From the NCBI GenBank assembly GCA_964458085.1, contig CAYWFF010000041.1:1-7387 (forward strand): a stretch of 7,387 bases of DNA, read 5' to 3'. Under the pieces are notes generated by a model. The model made no database searches. It was not told the origin of the DNA and worked only from the letters and a program-made list of their open reading frames with translations. A program made the position numbers and the translations under genes. Numbering within the stretch: position 1 is the stretch's first letter; each line of letters starts with the position of its first letter. The stretch comes from CAYWFF01 sp964458085 (GTDB lineage Bacteria > Patescibacteriota > Microgenomatia > UBA8517). Below, one piece after another: positions 1-5,019 of the stretch.

Positions 1-1306
1 ATTAACAGGTCTCAAAAGAGAAAAAGGTGAAAGAGTTAAAGAAAGAAGAACAGATTTGGAAAACCAGATAAAAGCACTTAAAAATGAAGTTTCAGATATG
101 ACAAAAAAGTGGGAAGAGCAGAAAGAAATTATTAACGGTCTTAAAAACGCAAGAAAGGAAGTTGACGGACTTAAAATAGAATTGGAAAAAGCTGAGAGGG
201 AAGTGGATCTTAATAAAGCCGCCGAAATTAAATATGGCAAGCTTCCTGAAACTGAGAAAAATATACAAGAGTTTGAAGCACAATGGTCTGCAATCCCGGA
301 AGAACAAAAAGTTCTCCGTGAAGAAGTGACTGATGATGACATTGCTTCTGTTGTGGCTCGCTGGACCGGAATACCTGTTACCAGGCTTTTAGAAAGTGAA
401 ATAACAAGACTAACGCATTTGGAAGAAGAACTGGAAAAACGGGTAGTGGGGCAGGAGGAGGGTGTGAGTGCAATTGCAAAAGCCATTAGAAGAAACCGGG
501 CAGGAATCTCAGCATTGCAGGGACCAATCGGCACATTTATGTTTTTGGGTCCTACCGGAGTAGGTAAAACTGAAACTGCAAAAGCATTGTCACAGTTTCT
601 TACCGGAAGCGAAGATTCAATTATAAGAATAGATATGGGGGAATATCAGGAAGAACACAGCGTTGCCAGGCTTATCGGATCACCTCCCGGTTATGTCGGT
701 TACGAAGAAGGAGGGCAATTAACTGAATCAGTCAGACGAAGACCTTACTCAGTTGTTCTTCTCGATGAAATAGAAAAAGCACATCCAAACATATTTAACT
801 TACTCCTGCAAGTTTTTGATGACGGTAGGCTTACGGATGGAAAAGGCCGGATTGTGGACTTTAAAAACACTATAATTATAATGACCTCTAATTTGGGAAG
901 CGATATTATTCAGGAAAAAGGAATAGACAAAGAGGCAATAAATAGACTTTTACATTCTACTTTCCGACCGGAATTTTTAAATCGTCTGAGCGCAACAGTA
1001 ATTTATAAACCGCTTTCTCCTGAAATTATGGATAAAATTGTTGACATACAACTTGAACAAGTTAGAGAGAGACTTGCTGAGAAGGAGATTGTGTTTACTG
1101 TCGATGCAAAAGCCAAAGAATTTCTTGCGAAAGTCGGTTTTGATCCTGTATTCGGAGCCCGTCCTCTAAAAAGGATCATTGAAAACGAAATATTAGATGA
1201 AATTGCCTATAAAATAATTGATAATAAATTAAAAGGCGGAGATAGTGTATCTGTAAGCCTTAACGCAAAAGGAGAATTGGAAATAGAGGAGCACCTGGTT
1301 AATTAA
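1..1306 (+). CDS. clpB: ATP-dependent disaggregase ClpB, C-terminal half (5' end outside the window)
   Basis: ClpB is a cytosolic hexameric AAA+ chaperone that works with DnaK/DnaJ/GrpE to pull proteins out of aggregates. The frame is open to the window edge (first full codon at base 2), leaving 434 residues of a protein usually near 860; the N domain and first ATPase domain lie upstream. Residues 1-100 are the end of the charged coiled-coil M-domain, which separates ClpB from ClpA and most of ClpC. The second AAA+ domain follows: Walker A GPTGVGKT (183-190), pore loop GYVGYEEGG (230-238), Walker B VVLLDE (251-256), sensor 1 in MTSN (294-297), FRPEFLNR with the arginine finger (321-328) and sensor 2 GARPLKR (385-391). 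No IGF/IGL ClpP-docking loop is seen after sensor 1, as expected for ClpB. The family's usual NRIDE reads NRLSA here (327-331). The TTG at 56 lies inside the M-domain and is not a start. The stop overlaps the stop of the opposing gene. Confidence 0.96.
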   Translation, partial: LTGLKREKGERVKERRTDLENQIKALKNEVSDMTKKWEEQKEIINGLKNARKEVDGLKIELEKAEREVDLNKAAEIKYGKLPETEKNIQEFEAQWSAIPEEQKVLREEVTDDDIASVVARWTGIPVTRLLESEITRLTHLEEELEKRVVGQEEGVSAIAKAIRRNRAGISALQGPIGTFMFLGPTGVGKTETAKALSQFLTGSEDSIIRIDMGEYQEEHSVARLIGSPPGYVGYEEGGQLTESVRRRPYSVVLLDEIEKAHPNIFNLLLQVFDDGRLTDGKGRIVDFKNTIIIMTSNLGSDIIQEKGIDKEAINRLLHSTFRPEFLNRLSATVIYKPLSPEIMDKIVDIQLEQVRERLAEKEIVFTVDAKAKEFLAKVGFDPVFGARPLKRIIENEILDEIAYKIIDNKLKGGDSVSVSLNAKGELEIEEHLVN

Positions 1307-1638
1307 CGGTATACTATTGCAATTAGTTTCCTCATGGCCAGAACCGTTGTTGACCAAGACAAGACAATCCACAAAGGAATTGAGCGCAGAGTTTCATCGT
1401 TAAAGTTGATTTCCTGTCGGGCAAAATTAAAGTCTGATGATAAAATAATTGCGACTAAAAGTGTGGTACCAATAAAAATAACCAGATCCAGCTTTTCTCT
1501 CAAAAGAATAAAATAAAACGTTATTACTCCGATGGTGAATAAATTTAAATAATAGGTATCAATGGTAAGATAAGTTACTGTTGCAAGCCATAAAAAGTAA
1601 AGAATATAAAAGATGACCAGGACAGATTCTTTTCTCAC
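1303..1638 (-). CDS. Small multi-span membrane protein, family not recognised
   Basis: I do not recognise this family. From GTG at 1638 it is 111 residues, beginning MRKESVLVIF. Hydrophobic stretches suggest three or four membrane spans: roughly residues 6-26, 32-46, 51-70 and 87-108, with a polar loop (FARQEINFNDETLR) before the last. A short basic N-terminus followed at once by a hydrophobic helix is what one expects of a real inner-membrane protein, and the bias toward hydrophobic residues is not obviously an antisense effect, since the + strand here has no convincing gene. The frame stays open upstream to a TTG at 1710, but that part would run through the gatC leader promoter and is less membrane-like, so I prefer the GTG. 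No Shine-Dalgarno precedes either start. The gene converges on clpB and the two stop codons overlap by two bases. Existence is likely; the start is uncertain. Confidence 0.6.
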   Translation of the reverse strand: MRKESVLVIFYILYFLWLATVTYLTIDTYYLNLFTIGVITFYFILLREKLDLVIFIGTTLLVAIILSSDFNFARQEINFNDETLRSIPLWIVLSWSTTVLAMRKLIAIVYR

Positions 1639-1644
1639 AATTTC

Positions 1645-1674
1645 AGTGTAACAGAATAGAAATTCATCTGTAAA
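1645..1674 (-). promoter_or_regulatory. Possible promoter for the minus-strand membrane protein gene
   Basis: Reading the minus strand, TTTACA (1674-1669) is followed after 18 bases by TACACT (1650-1645), each a partial match to the sigma70 -35 and -10 boxes. The predicted start of transcription would fall at the GTG at 1638, giving a leaderless message. The match is weak and could be chance in AT-rich DNA; its main support is that it agrees with the preferred GTG start. Confidence 0.25.
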
Positions 1675-1683
1675 GAAGAAAGG

Positions 1684-1711
1684 TTGACAGAAAAACAAAT
1701 ACTTGTACAAT
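1684..1711 (+). promoter_or_regulatory. Sigma70-type promoter of the gatCAB leader
   Basis: TTGACA (1684-1689, a perfect -35 box) is separated by 16 bases from TACAAT (1706-1711, five of six -10 positions). Transcription would start near 1718-1719, at or one base before the ATG of the leader ORF, so the transcript would be leaderless or nearly so. This is the best promoter-like sequence noticed in the window, and it sits directly before an element that needs one. It lies inside the upstream extension of the minus-strand frame, which argues for a shorter minus-strand gene. Confidence 0.7.
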
Positions 1712-1718
1712 TAAGAAA

Positions 1719-1760
1719 ATGAAACTAAAGCTTTCCAGCCTAAATCAGCAACCTTCATAA
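1719..1760 (+). CDS. gatCAB leader peptide MKLKLSSLNQQPS (putative attenuator control peptide)
   Basis: A 13-residue ORF (ATG 1719, TAA 1758-1760) lies between the promoter and the terminator that precede gatC. Codons 9-11 are AAT CAG CAA, that is Asn-Gln-Gln, the amino acids attached to the two tRNAs that GatCAB completes. In trp- and his-type attenuators a leader peptide carries codons for the product of the operon near its end, and stalling there changes RNA folding. Here the stop codon is five bases from segment 2 of the hairpin set (1765-1774), a suitable distance for a terminating ribosome to cover it. There is no Shine-Dalgarno, but the ATG lies at the predicted transcript start, so leaderless initiation is plausible. 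The peptide probably has no function beyond being translated. Such a short ORF could be chance; the context is the evidence. Confidence 0.6.
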   Translation: MKLKLSSLNQQPS

Positions 1761-1820
1761 AGGCGGGCTGGTTTTTGGTGCAATTTCCTAAACTAGCTCG
1801 AAAAAAGCTAGTTTTTTTTT
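1735..1820 (+). promoter_or_regulatory. Putative Asn/Gln-responsive transcription attenuator of gatCAB
   Basis: Four segments can pair in two exclusive ways. Segment 1, CCAGCC (1735-1740, inside the leader ORF), pairs with GGCTGG (1766-1771), with an inner CCTT/AAGG hairpin (1752-1755 with 1760-1763). Segment 2, GGGCTGGTTT (1765-1774), can instead pair with segment 3, AAACTAGCTC (1790-1799): ten consecutive pairs, two of them G-U, and a further GG/CC pair nearby (1777-1778 with 1787-1788). Segment 3 also forms the 5' arm of the terminator with segment 4 (1806-1814). A ribosome stalled on the Asn-Gln-Gln codons (1743-1751) would cover segment 1 and leave segment 2 free to form the antiterminator. 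A ribosome at the stop codon would cover segment 2 and let the terminator form. The pairings are seen in the sequence; the regulatory logic is inferred from the trp/his paradigm. Confidence 0.6.
1790..1820 (+). terminator. Intrinsic terminator immediately upstream of gatC (attenuator terminator)
   Basis: AAACTAGCT (1790-1798) and AGCTAGTTT (1806-1814) form a perfect 9-bp stem around a 7-base loop CGAAAAA, followed by a run of nine T (1812-1820). The stem has only three G-C pairs, so it should be of moderate strength, as suits a regulated terminator. The reverse strand has only three T after the stem, so it points in the + direction. The T run ends nine bases before the gatC ATG, so gatC message from the upstream promoter must read through it. 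Confidence 0.8.
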
Positions 1821-1829
1821 GAAAACAAT

Positions 1830-2135
1830 ATGTCAAAAATTTTTACTAAAGATACCTTAAAACAAGTTGCAGACCTGTCGCATTTGCCGATCCCTGAAAA
1901 TAAAATAGACTACTATGCCAAACAGTTTAATGAAACTCTTGAAGTTATTGATACTTTAAACTCTGTCGACACAAAAAATATACCGGAAACCAGTCAGGTG
2001 ACGGGTCTAATAAACAGATTTAGAGATGATAAGTTGAATTCTGATAAAACAATGTCGCAAGAAGAAGCGCTGTCGTCTGCGGGTAAAACTTATAACGGTT
2101 TTTTTGTAGTAGAAGGAGTGCTTGATGAAAAATAG
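1830..2135 (+). CDS. gatC: Asp/Glu-tRNA amidotransferase subunit C
   Basis: GatC is the small subunit of the cytosolic GatCAB complex, which converts Asp-tRNA(Asn) and Glu-tRNA(Gln) to Asn-tRNA and Gln-tRNA; it wraps around GatA and GatB and stabilises the assembly. The 101 residues match the usual length and pattern: an N-terminal helix with VADLSHLPIPENKIDYYAKQ (13-32), then a helix ending in LNSVDT (43-48), the FRDDK region (64-68, matching the family's LReD) and a C-terminal GFFVVEGVL stretch. The ATG at 1830 gives the family's normal N-terminus. No Shine-Dalgarno is visible: the preceding bases are the T run of the attenuator terminator and GAAAACAAT. The 3' end overlaps gatA by 11 bases, suggesting translational coupling. 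Expression is probably set by the leader at 1684-1820. Confidence 0.93.
   Translation: MSKIFTKDTLKQVADLSHLPIPENKIDYYAKQFNETLEVIDTLNSVDTKNIPETSQVTGLINRFRDDKLNSDKTMSQEEALSSAGKTYNGFFVVEGVLDEK
2111..2118 (+). promoter_or_regulatory. Shine-Dalgarno site of gatA
   Basis: AGAAGGAG lies six bases before the ATG at 2125, inside the end of gatC. It decides in favour of this ATG over the adjacent in-frame TTG at 2122 and is one of only two clear ribosome binding sites in the window. Confidence 0.85.
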
Positions 2136-3534
2136 CTTAAGCTTAACTGAAGCAAAAAAAGCTTTGGAAAATAAGGAGATTTCTTCAGAAGAAATAGTAA
2201 AGGACACTTTATCTGCAATAGAAAAAAAAGATCCTGAAATTCATGCATATCTTCGTCTAAATGAAAATGCTTTAAATGAAGCTAAAAAAGCTGACAGTTC
2301 TGAAAAAAAGCTTCCACTTGCCGGGGTCCCAATTGCAATTAAAGATAATTTTCTGACTAAGGGTTTAATTACTACAGCTTCTAGTAGTGTTTTAGAAAAT
2401 TATATTCCGCAATATGATGCAACAGTAGTAAAAAAACTAAAAAACGCAGGAGCAATAGTAATCGGAAAAACAAATATGGACGCCTGGGCTCACGGCTCAT
2501 CAACTGAAACTTCAGATTTCGGTATTACCAAAAATCCGTGGGATTTGTCCAGACTCCCCGGAGGCTCGTCCGGAGGATCGGGTGCTGCAGTTTCAGCGGA
2601 TATGTGTTTAGCGGCAATCGGGTCGGAGACTGCCGGTTCAGTCAGAGGCCCTGCGGCGTGGTGCGGAATTGTCGGTTTGAAACCTACTTACGGAAGGGTA
2701 AGTAGATATGGGGTTATCGCAATGGGTTCATCTCTTGATTCTCCGGGACCGATGACTAAATCTGTTTCCGATGCGGCGATTCTTCTTGAGATTATTGCCG
2801 GTGAAGACACGAATGATTCAACAACTTCACCGAAAAATGCAGAGAAGTATACTAGTTTTCTAAATAAGGGTGTCAGTGGTATGAAAATTGCGATTGCTGA
2901 GGATTATCTCCTTCCCGAAATGGACAAAAGGGTAAAAGAAAAAATAATTCAAACTGCAAAAGTTCTGGAAGATTTGGGGGCGGATGTTGATTATGTTTCC
3001 ACTATGGATCCGAGGCTTGCAATTGGAGTTTATACAATTGTTCAAAGATCAGAGGTCTCCTCCAATCTTGCGCGGTATGATGGTATCCGATACGGAAATA
3101 AAAGAGATGCATTCGGGGAGGAGGCAAAAAGAAGGATTATGTTGGGCACTTTTGCACTTTCTGCCGGCTATGCTGATAAATATTACAAAAAGGCCCAAAA
3201 AGTCAGATCACTTTTTATTAAGGATTTTGAAAGGATTTTTGCAACTTTTGATCTGTTGCTGGCACCAACCCTACCCGGACCAGCACCGAAAATAGGCGTA
3301 ACGGAAGGTCAGGCCATGTTCGGGGAAATGGCTGATATGTTGGCAGAACCGAGTTCAGTTGCGGGACTTCCTGGAATAAGTATTCCATGCGGTTTTGTAG
3401 ATGATCTTCCTGTTGGGCTAAACATAATGGGGCCGCAGTTTGCAGAAGGTAAAGTAATTCAGGCTGCAGCAGCTTACGAAGAAGTGACTGAGTGGCATAA
3501 GATAAAGCCGGAAATGGTAGCAGATAATAGGTAG
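2125..3534 (+). CDS. gatA: Asp/Glu-tRNA amidotransferase subunit A (glutamine amidase)
   Basis: GatA is the amidase-signature subunit that hydrolyses glutamine and releases ammonia, which passes through a channel to GatB. The product is 469 residues, about the usual length. The catalytic triad is visible with the family's spacing: Lys73 (in PIAIKDN), cis-Ser148 (in GGSSGGS, 146-152) and nucleophile Ser172. The nucleophile context reads GSETAGSVRGPAAWCG (166-181), where most GatA have GSDTGGSIRQPAAFCG; TAGS also occurs in other amidase-signature enzymes such as allophanate hydrolase, so activity is expected. KPTYGRVSRYG and the C-terminal LPGISIPCG and LPVGLNIMGPQF blocks are present, typical of GatA rather than a generic amidase. 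It overlaps gatC by 11 bases and has its own strong ribosome binding site. The stop codon lies in the first unit of the heptamer repeat array that follows. Confidence 0.95.
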   Translation: MKNSLSLTEAKKALENKEISSEEIVKDTLSAIEKKDPEIHAYLRLNENALNEAKKADSSEKKLPLAGVPIAIKDNFLTKGLITTASSSVLENYIPQYDATVVKKLKNAGAIVIGKTNMDAWAHGSSTETSDFGITKNPWDLSRLPGGSSGGSGAAVSADMCLAAIGSETAGSVRGPAAWCGIVGLKPTYGRVSRYGVIAMGSSLDSPGPMTKSVSDAAILLEIIAGEDTNDSTTSPKNAEKYTSFLNKGVSGMKIAIAEDYLLPEMDKRVKEKIIQTAKVLEDLGADVDYVSTMDPRLAIGVYTIVQRSEVSSNLARYDGIRYGNKRDAFGEEAKRRIMLGTFALSAGYADKYYKKAQKVRSLFIKDFERIFATFDLLLAPTLPGPAPKIGVTEGQAMFGEMADMLAEPSSVAGLPGISIPCGFVDDLPVGLNIMGPQFAEGKVIQAAAAYEEVTEWHKIKPEMVADNR

Positions 3535-3590
3535 CAAGTAGCAAGTAGTAAGTAGTAAGTAGGAAGTAGCAGGTAGCAAGTACGAAGTAA
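3531..3590 (+). repeat. Tandem heptamer array, consensus GTAGCAA
   Basis: Eight consecutive 7-base units plus a partial ninth run from 3531: GTAGCAA, GTAGCAA, GTAGTAA, GTAGTAA, GTAGGAA, GTAGCAG, GTAGCAA, GTACGAA, GTAA. The array starts inside the gatA stop codon region. Seven is not a multiple of three, so the TAG in the first seven units falls in all three + frames and closes every one. Function is unknown; such arrays usually arise by replication slippage. Confidence 0.9.
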
Positions 3591-3596
3591 TATTTT

Positions 3597-3617
3597 ATTA
3601 GTCATTAGTCATTAGCA
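3597..3617 (+). repeat. Second tandem heptamer array, consensus ATTAGTC
   Basis: Three 7-base units (ATTAGTC, ATTAGTC, ATTAGCA) follow the first array after six bases and end six bases before the gatB ATG. The unit is unrelated to GTAGCAA but has the same length. The array occupies the place where a gatB ribosome binding site would be expected. Confidence 0.75.
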
Positions 3618-3623
3618 ACTTAT

Positions 3624-4949
3624 ATGAACAAAAAAACAAAAGATCAAGAAAAATACACACCCACGATTGGGTTGGAAACGCATATCGAACTAAAAACCGT
3701 GTCCAAAATGTTTTGCGGCTGCCAGGCAAATCACTTTGGAAAAAAACCGAATACTCAGACCTGTCCGGTGTGTTTAGGATTACCGGGAGCACTTCCCAAT
3801 CCTAATCGCCGGGCTGTAGAATGGACAATTTTAATCGGACTTGCGTTAAATTGTAAAATTGCATTAAAATCTAAATTTGACCGGAAACATTACTTCTATC
3901 CGGACCTGCCTAAAGGCTATCAGATTAGTCAGTATGACGAACCTCTGTGTTACGGAGGATATTTAGACACAAACGAAGGCCGTATCGGAATAACCAGAGT
4001 TCATTTGGAAGAAGATACCGGCAAACTTCAACACACAAGCCTTAAGGGCAAAAAAGTAACTTTAATTGATTTCAACAGAAGCGGAGTTCCTTTAGTTGAA
4101 ATTGTGACCAAACCCGATATTCGTTCAGGGTTACAGGCAAAAGAATATGCCCAAAAGCTTCAGCAAACAGTCCGTTATTTGGCAGTTTCTGACTGTGACA
4201 TGGAAAAAGGTTCTATGCGACTGGAAGCCAATATTTCCCAAGGGCTTTCTTTAGGTTACAAAGTCGAAGTGAAAAACCTTAATTCATTCAGATTTGTTGA
4301 AAAGGCTATTGAGTATGAATTGATAAGGCAAAAAAAAGTTTTAGTAGAGGATAAAACACCCATACAGGAAACCCGCGGATGGAACGAAATCAAAAATGAG
4401 ACCTTTTCTCAAAGAATTAAAGAAACCGCAGCAGATTATCGTTATTTTCCTGAACCGGATATTCCTCCAATGGAGTTTACCTTAAAAGAAATAGAGGATA
4501 TTAAACTTTCGCTTCCTGAGTTGCCAAGCGAAAAAACAAAGCGGTTCGTAAAAGAGTTTGAAATAAGAGAAGATTATGCTGAAATAATTGTTAACGACAA
4601 AGAAACTTCTGAAGCATTTGAAAAAATATTCTACGCTGCCAAAAAGGCAAATATCAAACCCGACAGCCTTGCGGGAGCTATCTTAAATAAAAAGGTGCAG
4701 TTTGATATAAACAGCCCACTAAAAACTCTAACCGAATTTAAAATATCTCAAACTCCTAAAGTCAGTAATGAAAAAGATCTGGAATCTTTTATAGCTGATG
4801 CAATTAATTCCATCCCTAAAGCTGTAGAGGACTACAAAAAAGGAAAGATGCAATCTCTGATGGCGGTTGTCGGGAAAGTAATGCAGCTTTCAAAAGGAAC
4901 TGCAGATCCTCAAAAAGTTAAGGAAATACTTATTAAAAAACTTTCCTAG
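3624..4949 (+). CDS. gatB: Asp/Glu-tRNA amidotransferase subunit B
   Basis: GatB binds the mischarged tRNA, phosphorylates the Asp or Glu side chain with ATP and amidates it with ammonia from GatA. The 441 residues include the cradle domain with IGLETHIEL (15-23), the zinc cysteines C31, C33, C47 and C50 (CGC...CPVC), YFYPDLPKGYQISQYD (90-105), HLEEDTGK (127-134), KNLNSF (217-222) and DYRYFPEPDIPP (271-282). The C-terminal YqeY-like tail that contacts the tRNA is present from about residue 380, ending with MAVVGKVMQLSKGTADP and a final helix. The protein is shorter than the usual 470-490 residues, mainly because the helical domain between about 352 and 380 is contracted. The ATG at 3624 gives the normal family start but has no Shine-Dalgarno; two heptamer arrays fill the 89-base gap after gatA. 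Confidence 0.95.
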   Translation: MNKKTKDQEKYTPTIGLETHIELKTVSKMFCGCQANHFGKKPNTQTCPVCLGLPGALPNPNRRAVEWTILIGLALNCKIALKSKFDRKHYFYPDLPKGYQISQYDEPLCYGGYLDTNEGRIGITRVHLEEDTGKLQHTSLKGKKVTLIDFNRSGVPLVEIVTKPDIRSGLQAKEYAQKLQQTVRYLAVSDCDMEKGSMRLEANISQGLSLGYKVEVKNLNSFRFVEKAIEYELIRQKKVLVEDKTPIQETRGWNEIKNETFSQRIKETAADYRYFPEPDIPPMEFTLKEIEDIKLSLPELPSEKTKRFVKEFEIREDYAEIIVNDKETSEAFEKIFYAAKKANIKPDSLAGAILNKKVQFDINSPLKTLTEFKISQTPKVSNEKDLESFIADAINSIPKAVEDYKKGKMQSLMAVVGKVMQLSKGTADPQKVKEILIKKLS

Positions 4950-4984
4950 GGTACTACAACGTATAAAAAATGTGCCAAATGGCA

Positions 4985-5014
4985 TTGAAGACTTATGTAA
5001 CTTAACGGTAGTAT
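4985..5014 (+). promoter_or_regulatory. Possible promoter for the MFS transporter gene
   Basis: TTGAAG (4985-4990) and TAGTAT (5009-5014), each four of six consensus positions, are separated by 18 bases. Transcription would start about at the ATG at 5020, again giving a leaderless message. The match is weak and read-through from gatB is equally plausible. Confidence 0.22.
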
Positions 5015-5019
5015 GGAGT

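Noticed and set aside
56..58. TTG as the start of a 416-residue protein
   Set aside because: The frame is open upstream to the window edge and the residues before it continue the ClpB M-domain, so this is an internal Leu codon.
1334..1516. Plus-strand ORF of 60 residues opposite the membrane protein gene
   Set aside because: The product is a low-complexity basic sequence with no ribosome binding site or promoter, antisense to a frame with clear membrane-protein character.
1639..1710. TTG at 1710 as start of the minus-strand membrane protein
   Set aside because: It would run through the gatCAB leader promoter, lacks a Shine-Dalgarno, and adds a stretch unlike a normal membrane-protein N-terminus. 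Kept only as an alternative.
1735..1776. First hairpin (CCAGCC/GGCTGG followed by five T) as an ordinary terminator
   Set aside because: The loop is 25 bases, the stem only six or seven pairs and the T-run short and followed by GG. It fits better as the 1:2 hairpin of the attenuator, although weak termination here cannot be excluded.
1719..1820. T-box riboswitch controlling gatCAB
   Set aside because: The leader before the terminator is only about 70-100 bases, there is no room for a Stem I with a specifier loop, and no AGGGTGGNACCGCG-like block is present.
3531..3617. Heptamer arrays as a CRISPR array
   Set aside because: Units are contiguous with no spacers, only seven bases long, and no cas genes are nearby.
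4970..5005. Eleven-codon ORF (MCQMALKTYVT) before the MFS gene as another leader peptide
   Set aside because: No terminator or alternative hairpins follow, and its codons have no clear link to the downstream gene.
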